In this document: positions 21,681-32,268 of the stretch, piece after piece
Numbering within the stretch: the stretch's first letter is position 1
How the letters are laid out: every line of letters begins with the position of its first letter
NCBI GenBank assembly: GCA_003956705.1
Contig: QZCP01000007.1
Location: 75,447-139,446 of the forward strand
Direction: 5' to 3'
Source: Brevipalpus yothersi
Taxonomy: Eukaryota; Arthropoda; Arachnida; Trombidiformes; Tenuipalpidae
DNA length: 64,000 bases
The notes under the pieces: model-generated
What the model was told of the DNA's origin: nothing
Seen by the model: the letters and a program-made list of their open reading frames with translations, nothing else
Database searches by the model: none
Program-made: the position numbers and the translations under genes

Positions 21681-22351
21681 ATGAACAATATAATCATCTT
21701 TGTTTTTCTCTCTTCATTTATTTTCGTTCAAGTCAATAGCAAAAAACTTGAAGATATAGATGATGCGTTATGTAAGAGCATTATGGGGATAGCAGCTCAT
21801 TTCAAGCACACAACTGACCAGTGCCTTGAGGTAAGTGGATTGTTGATGGGAATTTGACCTACTTTGCTTATTATTTTATCTTTCTATACGATAGAAATAT
21901 GCTCATGGAAAGGCTAAAGAGTGTGTCAAAATAAAAGTTGCCTCTGATGAGAAGTGAAGTTTGCATATCTCTTGTATTGCTGAAGGTTTCATCGATTAAC
22001 TTTTTCAATCAACAGAGATATGGAAAAATGGTGCATTATCATGCAAAGAGGCTACCAATCATGGGTAGGTAGCTACATAACTTTGATAAAATGAAACTAC
22101 TCCATGTGATCTTACAGGTCAAATGTGTGGGAAAATCTGACCATGAATTGAAAGAAAATGAAAAATTCATGGTGAGGATGAATTCTAAACTATTAATAAT
22201 CTTTGCAAAGATAAAAATAAACTTATCCAATTACTAATAACATCTTTCATAGAAATGCTATGAGGAAAAAGCTAAAAAACTTTACGACGAAGCTCACAAA
22301 AAATCAAAGCAAGCAGGTGTTAATTTCGAAGCGCCAAAAGTATTACAATAA
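21681..22351 (+). CDS. Secreted six-cysteine family member 4
   Basis: Exons 21681-21830, 21895-21953, 22016-22064, 22118-22171 and 22253-22351 give 136 aa. The signal peptide covers about residues 1-20 and is followed by six Cys. Exon 2 begins Lys-Tyr-Ala-His-Gly and contains Ala-Lys-Glu-Cys, and exon 3 ends in Trp. The tail Gly-Val-Asn-Phe-Glu-Ala-Pro-Lys-Val-Leu-Gln is shared with members 2, 3 and 5. About 430 bp of upstream sequence is homologous to that of member 3, and the TIR element lies just beyond this duplicated flank. Confidence 0.85.
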
Positions 22352-23484
22352 ATGATAAAAGCCACAAGTGATGTTCAGAAAGGATTTCAAATCGTAGAGA
22401 TCATACAGTGACCCAATATCTCAGGGATTTAAGTGATAAATTGAATAAATTTAGACTGCACAATCATCAAATGAAATCGAAATCTGATTTAATATAACGT
22501 TTATTCCGAGGAATCTGACTGATAACAATCGACTGACTCTATTCTTAAGAAAAACTGAATTACATGATTTTTTTATTGACTCAGAAGAGCTAAAATTAGC
22601 CCAAATTCAATCATCTAATTAAAATGACCCTTGTTTCTCTATTATGTAATTATAATGCAACTGTTACTATACCTACGTCTGAGAACATCAAGTCCTATCT
22701 AGAATCATATCCCAGAAGCTGAGAGAGGAAATCAATATTCATTTGATTTGAGTATGATGAGGAGTGTCAGATATTGTTGTTAAACAGTTTTCATTATCAG
22801 TCACAATACTAATGGAAAATTATTCAATCGATGGTAAAAAATATATCTAATAATTGACATTAACTTATCATTGAATAATTGTCGATAATTATTCTATGTT
22901 GTCAACTGAATACCCAAAAGCTCTAACACGATAGATGATGCAAAACAGAGTGGTCCAAGGTCATCAATCTACAGATTTTTTCTCAGCCAAATCATTTGCA
23001 TGCCAATATTGAATTCCTAATTTTGATGATCCAAGTTTCAGTGGAAAGTATACATTCTCTATAAAAAGGTAGAAAATATGTTGAGTAATGGGATGATATG
23101 CCATCATACCAGTAGAAAAATAAAAGACTGTGGATAGTTCTATTTTATTTAATTCTTATATTCATCAGTTAGATGAACTTTTCAATTGTTGCAATCTATT
23201 TTCATTCCCAAAACTACAGAATCGATAACTTGGAATAAATTGATAAAGTAGCTAGATGGTAGAGTAAATATTTTATTATCGCTAAAACAGCAATCCTAGT
23301 TCGATATGATAAGGGAAGGATACTCAAAATAACCATCTAACTGGACATTATCTTGAATTTTTTGCAACGAATTACTCTAACGAATTCTTTGCTCTACTAA
23401 TGAAACTCAATCGAGTTGATAGCCTAAGATTTTATTACCAATAAACTTAGATTTTGGAGAGAAAACTACTAAAAAATCAAATGA
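22352..23484. other. Spacer between members 4 and 5
   Basis: AT-rich. No gene, repeat or paralogous relic was recognised. Confidence 0.6.
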
Positions 23485-23539
23485 TAATTTGATATGGCAA
23501 TATAATACCAGATTTGAGACTACCATGGTAATTAAAAGG
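23485..23539 (+). promoter_or_regulatory. Family promoter module, member 5 (degenerate)
   Basis: TAATTTGATATGG and ACCAGATTTGAGAC are present. The TATA box is replaced by ATTAAAAGG near 23531. Confidence 0.6.
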
Positions 23540-23615
23540 AGAAAAAATTTCTCAAATATTTACAAGCTAGGAGAAGTTTCCACTAATACAAAGAAACAAT
23601 CAAAAGACGAACAGT

Positions 23616-24277
23616 ATGAAAAATATACTCATCTTTGTTTTCGTCTCTTCATCTCTTTTCGCTGCAACTTATGGTAGAGATGCTGTTGAGGACGCATTTT
23701 GTTTGCTTCTTGCCCATTTTTTCAAAGATTTTTTCACAGTGGGTCAAAAATGTCTCCTGGTGAGTGTATTCCAAATAGAATTCACAGCAATATTCCTCCA
23801 ATATATTAACTTTTTTCAAAATAGAAATATGGTGGAGAGGCTAAAGACTGTGGCAAAATGACCCTTCCTCCGTACGAAATGTAAGACTTTTCAACCCTTA
23901 GTTAATGTGAAATTTTATTGATCTGAATTTTCTCCAACAGAAATCTAAAGACATGTGATAAAGTGCTGAAATTCACTGGCGAATGGGTATGTCTTTTGAA
24001 TCGAGATTCATAATATGTTTAATTTTTATCAAATTCTCTGTAATTCCACAGTTCAAGTGTATCGAGCCACACAGTAAAAAATTGGAAGCGAACCAAGAAT
24101 TCATTGTAAGAATTCGCTTAAAATTCTTTAAAGAGTATTTGTAGAGACTGATATTCTCATTGATGGTATCTTTTTCAGAAATGTTATGATGAAAGAGGCA
24201 AGAAGATCTACACAGAACTCCACGAAGAATCAAAGAAAGCAGGTGTAAATTTCGAGGCACCTAAAGCATTACAATAA
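23616..24277 (+). CDS. Secreted six-cysteine family member 5
   Basis: Exons 23616-23759, 23825-23880, 23941-23986, 24052-24105 and 24179-24277 give 132 aa. The signal peptide covers about residues 1-20. Six Cys lie in the conserved exon positions and exon 3 ends in Gly-Glu-Trp. The tail is Gly-Val-Asn-Phe-Glu-Ala-Pro-Lys-Ala-Leu-Gln. All junctions are GT-AG. It is the most distant member of the group with the Leu-Gln ending. Confidence 0.85.
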
Positions 24278-24943
24278 ATGATGATAGTACAGAATAATAT
24301 GAAGATTTGAGGCAACATTATTCAAGAAAGATCTGACAAATTAGCCTGATGTCACATAAATCCGGGTAATCATCAGTCCGATATATTATTCTGGAACAAT
24401 TATCTAATAATATGAAATGAAAGATTGACAGAATTTATGTAATAAATATATTCATGTTGATAACAAGAGATTGATCTCTACAAATATTATGAACTATCAG
24501 CTTGATTCAATCACCACCAGATTGAGGATTTTCCCAAACAATCTGTTACAATTTTTGTTCCAAGAGTTCAAAAACAGTTTTGGTGAATGTAGTTAATGTT
24601 CTTCAGCAGCAGCTTGGTATCAACTCCTAATCTATCTAATCTAAATTCTGACAGCCATTCTTCGCATCATGGGGCCCTAAAAAGGCTGTGTTTTTCAGTA
24701 GGTTCTAACTAACAAAATTGTAAGATTCAGATCTATTTATCACAAAAATTTCTTTCTCTCAATTTGGTTGACCAGGATTTGCTTAGAAGACATTGAGTGA
24801 CACTCAATGCTGAAAATTACTGCTGTGTTATTTTTCCTCAACTCTCCACGGAAGATGGTTCAGATTTTCTTATCATATCGGCACGATTGAATCAACACGT
24901 ATTCATGAATTAGCTTAAGTTTGAGAAGGGAAATGTATCCCAG
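24278..24943. other. Spacer between members 5 and 6
   Basis: No gene. A perfect 19-bp palindrome-like sequence, CATTGAGTG-A-CACTCAATG, lies at 24791-24809. Confidence 0.6.
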
Positions 24944-25018
24944 AATCATTTGATATCACGAAAGCTTTTAAGCAATATCAAACGAGATTCGAGGTCACAC
25001 TATGATTAGTAAGAATAG
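24944..25018 (+). promoter_or_regulatory. Family promoter module, member 6 (weak TATA)
   Basis: ATCATTTGATATC, then CGAGATTCGAGGTCAC and GATTAGTAAGAATAGAG, which stands in the TATA position. Confidence 0.6.
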
Positions 25019-25082
25019 AGCTTAAGGTCTATTAGTTGTCTCACTACTGAACTTTATTTTGATGGAAAGTTTGCCCTAGATG

Positions 25083-25793
25083 ATGCATGTAAATATCAGG
25101 AATGCCAGGATCTTGTTTTTGTTCTTCCTATTTTTCTTCACTCGAACGTGTAGCGAGAAATTCTGGAGGAAATTCTGCCAGCCCACAATTGGACATCCCA
25201 TCGGTAAAATTATGGAGCTATATGATAAATGCCTAATGGTGAGTGTGGTTTGATCATTCCCTGGTTTTTTATCGTGCATTATGCCAAATTTTTCATCTCA
25301 TTGTTCATCAGAAACATGGGGATAGGAAAATAAAAGAATGCACCAAATTCAAGCTCGATGAAGATTTTGCCAAGAAAATGTAGGTTTCTATTTGATTTAT
25401 TCCAATTTCTCATTTCCAATGATTTTTCAAATGTTTACGGATAGGACGGAGCAGAACTGTGAAAAAAATTGGAATATCTATCTAAAGTGGGTATGATATT
25501 TACTCTATCCTTCGCGAAAAGATTTTGTTATCGATACTTTACCCTCTTCAGCACGATTGCTTGACTCACAAGGACAAAAATCTGAATAGAATTGATTCTC
25601 ATCCAGAAATCAGGGCAAGTTTTCACTCCAAGCCTTTCGGGTGTGATGCTAGTGGAATATATCTTGTTTTTTCCAGAATTGTCTGAATGAAACTGTCCGT
25701 GGGCCATTCAACAAATTGAGACCTTCTATCGGAGATTTTGGTGGTGACGAGGGACTGGCTCATTTCGCCCCTTTCATGATTTTCATCGGGTGA
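25083..25793 (+). CDS. Secreted six-cysteine family member 6, long C-terminus
   Basis: Exons 25083-25238, 25312-25379, 25445-25490, 25552-25614 and 25677-25793 give 149 aa. The signal peptide is rich in Phe and Leu (about residues 10-22). Exon 2 opens Lys-His-Gly-Asp and contains Lys-Glu-Cys, as in member 7, its closest relative. The donor of intron 4 appears to be GC (AGG|GCAAGT), an accepted minor donor type. The C-terminal part after the sixth Cys is 37 residues, with Gly/Phe-rich sequence instead of the usual P-K motif, so the ending may have shifted frame or been recruited anew. About 7.8 kb of foreign sequence separates it from member 7. Confidence 0.78.
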
Positions 25794-25982
25794 TTGATAA
25801 ATTCTCGATGGATCAGTCATTCGAGACCACAAAAACTGATCGCTAGATAATGTTTCTGATGAACACTACAAAGAATGATAGATAAATTTTATTTTATTGG
25901 AAGTATCGAATGGAACAATTTTCCAATTTTTCTTCCGCATCAGTCGATTATTGATAAGATGTAGTTTTCAGATAGTCGAGCC

Positions 25983-26237
25983 TTGAAGGAGGTGAGAAAT
26001 AAACATAATGTTAGTGTTTCATCAAGTGCAGAATGTTCGTTTTCCGTAGGATTCTTAGTGAAAATTAACGATAATGATGGCTCTCAAGAAGGAGGGAATA
26101 GTAATAAAAGTGATGCTCACGGAAGAAAAAAAATTTTTCGGCCCATAGACTTCAACATTATGGATATGGGCCCCATGTCTAAGCTGGGTTTGAGCCAGCT
26201 GCCTCGAATTGCAAAAAACCAGGTCTCACCTGGTTGA
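25983..26237 (+). other. Open frame of doubtful value
   Basis: An 84-codon frame, Ser/Asn-rich then basic, whose end runs into the inverted repeat at 26209-26279. No splice support or recognised domain. Confidence 0.15.
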
Positions 26238-26279
26238 GATATATTTTTTCTCAACTAGATGAGACCTGGTTTTAAGCAA
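26209..26279. repeat. Long hairpin-forming inverted repeat
   Basis: Arms 26215-26239 and 26249-26273 are complementary over 25 nt with two mismatches around a 9-nt AT loop. Pairing extends outward to ATTGC/GCAAT. It could be a MITE core, a cruciform, or a transcribed hairpin. Confidence 0.8.
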
Positions 26280-26575
26280 TAATAAACTTGGTTTTCTCTC
26301 TTTCTCTCTCTCTCTGAAATAATTAAAATTAAAATTATTTTACATAGTTTTAATTATTACAAAATTGGATTTTTTAGGAATTATACTTCTTATCATTCGT
26401 TGGCTTTTCGATGGCTCGGCCGAATGGGGTTCAAATCGTTGTTTCAACTTTTTTTGGAAAATTTGGAAAAAAAAGGTAAGATCTTTTGAAGTTATCCCTT
26501 TTAAATTGCACAAATCATTTTAATTAACACTTTTTTCTAGGGAAAGAAAGAGGAAGAGGAAGAGTGGGCCGAATT

Positions 26576-26608
26576 AGGAACTTTGGTTCGAATTGAACCA
26601 AAGTTCCT
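26576..26608. repeat. Perfect 14-bp inverted repeat
   Basis: AGGAACTTTGGTTC, a 5-nt spacer GAATT, then its exact reverse complement. It lies 300 bp after the longer hairpin. Confidence 0.85.
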
Positions 26609-27173
26609 ATTTGGTCTCTGTTTGCCCCACAGGCATTCAGAGGTCACCACCGCCTCGTCCGTATCTTCCTGCTGGTGGCGAAGGATTGTTCCCGTTGCTG
26701 ATAATGATTTTTGCACCTGAATCCTCGCACAGATTCACTGATCTAAGATGAAACTCTCTCCTGAGCTAAGAACTCACTCTCTAGTTCAACTATTAACCTC
26801 TGAATACTGGTGTTGGCTGATACACAGTCATGTTCCTCTTATTTGAACACAAGAGGATCTTTTCCAAAAGGGTCCCTCCAATCACAAGCGAGCACATGAT
26901 CCAATGGCGCTAATGAGAAATTTGAATGTTGGTGAAAAAAAATGAAATGATCGGATTGATTAATTAATCAAAGCAATTTGTGAGTTGAAAAATTGAACAT
27001 AATACTGATTAAGAGAGGAAAAGAGAAAGAGAAAGAGAGCGAGGGTGAGTTAGGATCAAATCTTCTTACCACATCATTTGCTCTTTTTGATCAGTTGAAT
27101 CAACATCTGTTTGTGAATATTGTTCACCACTGCCTTCGTGTTTTTATTTTGAAAAAACTGATTGTGAATCAAA

Positions 27174-28140
27174 ATGGCTGGTTTTTCTGCTATCTTTGAG
27201 CCGAAATTTCGACCCTAATTTGCGACCATTTTCATCCTCTGTTCAGAGATCAACCAGGAGTAGAACGGCCAACCAGAGAGATGATTCCAGTGCTTCGATA
27301 AGACGATCAACTGAATCTAATCTGAGAGTGAGAAGTGATCCAGAACCATCAGGATCAAACCAGGTAAGAATTCCAGGCCCCCAGGCTATCCCCAGTCAGA
27401 AATATCTGATGAAACTTTGATTTTTTTCTTGACGAAGAGCTTCTAATCGTATGAGTTCAGCTCCATCAATATCTTCTGGAGGGAATACAGCCAAATCTAC
27501 GGTTAGTAGAAGTCGAATATTGAAACTTGAGGATTTTATTTCATTTAAAAATTGAGATGAATGATCTAATTATTTTCCTTCACTTTCTGGCAAACCGCTC
27601 AATGCAAACCTGGACACTATCCAATAACTGGATTGATACGACGAGGACCAGTGTATGATGAAGATGGGACACTATGCGCTGAAAGAGGGGTTCTGGTAAA
27701 ACATGAGAAGATGGTCTATCGGTTGGAAGATTAGGATGCTCCTGATCTCGAACCGGAAGCTTATGTGAGTTTATGAATTAGAAAAATGATGCTGATACTA
27801 ATTTGATTCACTGCAAGCTCCAATGAATAGGTCTGGCAGTGGCGGAAAGTTTATGTATGCTTATTCAGCTGCTGAAATTTTGGTCAAAGAAAAAGAAGAT
27901 CGCTTGGCAGCTTATTGAGCTCATCAAGGAGCCCATCCGGGAGCTAAATGCCGGTTCTGTGAGAGAGAATTCAGTCGACGTGATGGACGCGATGAGCATG
28001 AACGAGATCGATGTCGATTCCCCGGAGCACCTCATCATGAGTGTGACGATCTATGTCGAGCAAAAGAAGAAGAATGTCCTGGTGCCAGACCATATACAGA
28101 GCTCCTGATCATCACTTTTGCTAGAATGACTTGCCACATA
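27174..28140 (+). pseudogene. Decayed gene with a C2H2-like motif
   Basis: From the ATG at 27174, Ser/Arg-rich coding (to 27363, followed by a GTAAGA donor-like site) leads to a segment at 27607-27735. It reads Cys-Lys-Pro-Gly-His-Tyr-Pro and then Arg-Arg-Gly-Pro-Val-Tyr-Asp-Glu-Asp-Gly. A further stretch to 28140 contains Cys-x2-Cys, Phe and His (Cys-Arg-Phe-Cys-Glu-Arg-Glu-Phe) about 30 codons after an in-frame TGA. Frameshifts and stops separate the parts, so this is a relic. The finger-like motif and acidic/basic composition resemble DNA-binding proteins of mobile elements. The identity is unknown. Confidence 0.4.
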
Positions 28141-28246
28141 CCCCAAGTCTACACCAGGCTAGCTGAATAAACATTGATATATATTTCATCTCAATATTAA
28201 TCGAAAAAAATAATATTTCCACTTATTTCATGATTATTCCTCCAGT

Positions 28247-28507
28247 TCAAGTTTCTTTATTATTGATCAAAATTTGAATATCATGCATAAAAACTTCTCT
28301 ATCCAAATCACCTATAACTTTCTCGTTCTTCGAATCGATCTTTTTCTTCTTCATGAACCTTTTTTGTGGTGAGAGATTCTTCTTGATTTTGTTTTTTGGA
28401 ACAGAAATGAGCTCAGCTCCTTCTCTGGCTTTCAGTAATGATTCAATTGGCTTGGTGAATTTCCATACTGATTGGACATCATCTTGGTGATTACAAGCGA
28501 AACGCAT
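28247..28507 (-). other. Lys-rich open frame, unassigned
   Basis: An 86-codon minus-strand frame with a basic middle region resembling a nuclear targeting stretch (about residues 38-58). It lies in the decayed island, on the same strand as the polymerase-like fragment 0.9 kb away. No family was recognised. Confidence 0.25.
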
Positions 28508-28802
28508 AATATTCGTGAAGTAGGCGATGATTTTATCTTTCCACCTCTATATCAGTTTCCCTTCTTTCTCTGCTTATCATCTTGAAAAAAAGATGATTTT
28601 CTTGGCTCAAAGGATCAGGTGATACAGGTTCATCCGGTGGATCGGAATTTCCACTCTCATTCACAGCCTGATCTTGTTTGACCCCCTGGTAAGGATTTTG
28701 GATTATTCATCCGCCGTGAAGGGCACATAGCTGGAGAATTTGAGTTGAGAATGCAGAATAAGGAGCAAAATAATCAAAATATTCATCCACAGGCGAGATA
28801 TT

Positions 28803-29394
28803 TTGGAACAAATGAATGCTTATGATGGGAACAACAATTTCAATGCTCATATCGATGGCGATGAGATGTGTCCTGATGGTAGTCAAAATTGGGTGGATAA
28901 TCATGGAAATGGAAACGCTATGGAAATCAATCAACGATCGTCCAAGTTTCACTTCAATGTTGATCTGAGGGAATTGGCAGCCAGCCCACTCTGGTGAATT
29001 TTCTCGGTCTGATGATAGAAGTTCTAGTTTCACCTTGACTACCAACGGATCTCTCATGATTGCCGCTGGAGGAGGTCAAGGAAAAGAATGTCAAGATGGA
29101 AAAAGAGAAGAAGCAAGTCAATCGGTCTGTATAAGTGAGATGGTGGAGATGAAAAATGACTCAGCGGCAATGGTGATAATCATGCATCAAAAAATAATGG
29201 TCCATTCTGTACTAACAACTGATGAACCAGAAGTTGAAAATGATTTGATTGTGATCAAGCAAACAATTTGTGTGAATCATCGTCCATGGGAGGTACAAGT
29301 GAAAGCAAGTGAGCTGGTGGAGATGGATGATGAGACGTTGGAGATGAACTGTCTATTGCATTTGATTTCATTGCTAATCATTTCCTTCTCATAG
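28803..29394 (+). pseudogene. Asn/Gly/Asp-rich broken frame
   Basis: Fragments 28803-28997 and 29035-29394 are rich in Asn, Gly, Asp and Met. They look like low-complexity coding sequence that has shifted frame. Nothing recognisable. Confidence 0.2.
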
Positions 29395-30020
29395 CTGATA
29401 AATAGTTCTCTTTATGATAGATACAGAGTGCTAGAGCCCGTAGGAAGCAATGTCCAACAGAGTGGTCGATTAGAACCAATGATTGAGTTTTTTTCTTCTC
29501 CTGACCATCGAGGGAGTATGGAGCCTTTCTGGTTGTTTCTGCTCCCTGCACACACTTCACAATGTTGATATGTATCGCTAATTCACCAAAAAGGGGGAAA
29601 GTTGAGTTGGACTGACTTATCTCATACAGAGCATTGAGGAAAGCCTGATCAACCCGATTAGACACTCGAGAGTTATGGAGAAAAATTGGCTCAGCAAGTA
29701 TATCTGAATTCATATAGACTGAGTAAATATCCAATTGATTTGCATCGGGAAGAGATTCATCCAAGAATTTCTCGTAAAAATTATCTACATCAATCTCAAC
29801 ATCCAGAAGACTGGTACAGGAGGCCAAATTATGTTTGATGAGATATCTCTCGATAGTCTAACTTCAATTGAGTGTACGGCTGCGTCTCGTAATCTCGGGT
29901 AGAGAATCATCGCGCACAAACTCGATAACAGCATTTTTTGGTTGGGAAGATGTCGGAACATTCAATTGATTCGGAGAAATTCGCTCACGCCAAGATTGAA
30001 TTTGATCTGAAGACATCTCC
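29378..30020 (-). pseudogene. Polinton-type polymerase N-terminal-like fragment
   Basis: A 149-codon minus-strand frame (29827-29378) has an Arg-Val-Asp-Gln-Ala-Phe-Leu-Asn-Ala-Leu segment and Gln-Ser-Asn-Ser-Thr-Phe. Further on it has Ile-His-Ile-Asn-Ile-Val, a Lys-rich patch, and Ser-Leu-Val-Leu-Ile-Asp...Cys-Phe-Leu-Arg-Ala-Leu-Ala-Leu. This order (spaced hydrophobics, an IHxxxV strand, a basic patch, then C-x-x-R-A-L/I) is what I know from the region before the polymerase domain in Polinton/Maverick family-B proteins of animals. Coding-like sequence continues upstream to about 30020 with stops. No polymerase motifs follow downstream, so only a truncated fragment remains. The assignment rests on pattern memory. 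Confidence 0.4.
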
Positions 30021-30567
30021 AGTATTATGAATTTCAAGCAGAACTTGAATTCAGCACACGAAAGGAAACAATGAGATCAGGATCACTTTCGAAACAGGAG
30101 GAAAATTTGAGAGAAGAGAAAGTTGAACCAGCCAAAATATTTCTAACAATCTAGAAACTCGTCGATTCACTTAAATAGTCTTAGAAGATGACACGGTCGA
30201 AGCTAGAATATTTTGCTCGTGCTCACTGAGGAAGCAAGAACAAATTTTTCAGACTCCAAGTTCCCACCTCACTTTTAAGTATGATAAGAATACTTTGAAG
30301 TAGCCGACTCTATAGCTGTTGATGAATTATCTTCACAACGGACTCATGTCTAGACTCTGAAATCAAGTTTCTTATCTAACCAACAAGAGCCGATGAATTA
30401 TCTCTTGTACCACTTACAAGAGGGTAACCAATCAGCGAGAGTTTTTTAATCTCCCCGGAGAGTTGATCGAGGTTGCTCCTCTCTAATCAAATATCTTCAC
30501 CCTTCTTTGATAACATCTCAAGTCTTCGTTCGTCCATCTCGATTTTCCATTCTATCCAGCCTGAATA

Positions 30568-31437
30568 CATACATTATGCCTTCCCTGTCAAAAGTGAAAA
30601 AGAGTGATGAGCATACTGATGCTCTGACTATAGCAGAACGTGGAGATGATGTTCGTTTGAAAGAGATTCGTTCATTCTCCCTCGTTGCTGGTATAAATGT
30701 TGACATCAATTATGCCATGTGAGGTACAAGTGATTCTGAACTTTGTTTCCCAATAATGCATCTTCTTAAGGATGATGGATCTGATTTATCTTCTGAGATT
30801 TCGTTCTCAACGAGAGATCTGCGCAATTCACTCGCCAATCTCTTCTATCAGCGCAAAAAAATTGTTAAATCCTTCACCATGGGTTCTCTGTCTATACTGA
30901 ATTATGGGTAATTGCATTTGGCTCCATACTAGGAATTCTAAGCTACAACCAATGAGTTTACTCCATGGACAAATGAGAACTTTTCTGAAACTCTTACCTA
31001 TCATGAAACGATTTTTTGTGGTCGTAGAGTTTAACAACAACGAACTCGAAGAGAATTTACTTCATTTCTCTCTTGTTACTTTTGCTATCTCGAGATTGTC
31101 AGATCGAAGTTTTGAACCTCAAGATATTTCTTCCCCTGGTAAAATGGATGGTCATCTGCATTAGAGACAAGATCCGTAGACTTCTCAAGAATGGAGTCTT
31201 CGGTTTAGCAGACAAGGTTTATCTTCTCAAATCAAAGCATTTGATCTTGCTGGAGCCTTGAACTCATTTCCTAGAACTGCCTCTAAATTTCATGAGAGTG
31301 ATTTCATAAGAAACCTTCTCATCAACGGTATATATAATTTCCTATATGGTTTTGTTCATGAGGAGAATTTTTCGAAAAGTCTAGCTGAATCGGCCATTTT
31401 GTTTCACAGAAATATTGACAAGAATCTGAATAAATAA
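30568..31437 (+). pseudogene. Unidentified broken protein-coding relic
   Basis: Starting at the Met near 30574, a Lys/Glu/Asp-rich protein-like frame runs to about 30900 with one in-frame TGA. It resumes in other frames through about 31140 and ends with an open stretch (about 31210-31437) of Phe/Asn/Leu-rich sequence. At least two frameshifts are needed. Composition is that of a real former protein. No domain was recognised. Confidence 0.35.
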
Positions 31438-31723
31438 TCGAAATCCATTTTCCGATGCCAGTCTCATTTTCCAACATGTTCGTTTAGACCTCATAGTTGA
31501 ATAATTAGTTCAATGAGTCAATGGAATGGAGATTTGAGTTAGGTTCGACCAAAAATTGGGAAAAGTTGATCAATAAAGTCGATTTAATGCAAATATTCAG
31601 TTGAATTTGACCAAAAATGGGAGAAAATTGATCAATACAGTCTATGGAATAAGATACTCAGTCAAGATAGAACAAAAACTGGGAAAAAGTTGATCAGTGT
31701 GTTCCATTTAGAAAAAATTGTGA

Positions 31724-32268
31724 TTGATCATTCATATGAGGCGCTCCTTCTTTCTTGCATTCTTATCGCTCCAATATCCATGTCTAGAAGATATACATGC
31801 CAAAACATGTGAACAGATACAAACATGTCCCTGTGATAGTGATACCTGTGCTCTCCTGATAATTGTTATCGTTTGTCATTTTCTAAGTGTCTTAAAAATC
31901 TCCATCTTCTTCGAAAAATGTGTGCCACTTCTCTACCTGTACGTGTGAGCCGTTTGGGAAAAAGTCTTCTGCCTATTTGCGGTGAGGATCGTGATTTGTA
32001 TTACGATACATACAATGTGATTGAAGTGTACAAGCGCTTATCTGAGCAAGTGGATACTCAGCAGCGGAATTCAACTGCTATAAGAGCTCAAATGAATAAA
32101 ATGATGTGGCTGATTGATAACCTTGAATGGATCAATGGTCTTATTTTCAGAGATCTTTTGGATCGCAGTGAAAGGATTTCGAAAAAAGATAAAGAGCTTC
32201 AAGAAAATGATGTGTATATCGAATATCTCTCAAAAGAACTCCAAAGATTGACTGCTCCATCAGAATAG
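31724..32268 (+). pseudogene. Unidentified relic with C-terminal coiled coil
   Basis: A hydrophobic then Cys-rich beginning (31724-31900) is followed in another frame by about 120 residues ending at 32268. The last 90 residues have heptad-like Leu/Ile spacing with many Glu, Lys, Asp and Arg, typical of a coiled coil. It lies in the same decayed island. A structural or accessory protein of a mobile element is possible but unproven. Confidence 0.35.

Noticed and set aside
26395..26450. GGTTCAAATC-like tRNA B box
   Set aside because: There is no A box at the right distance and no cloverleaf could be drawn.
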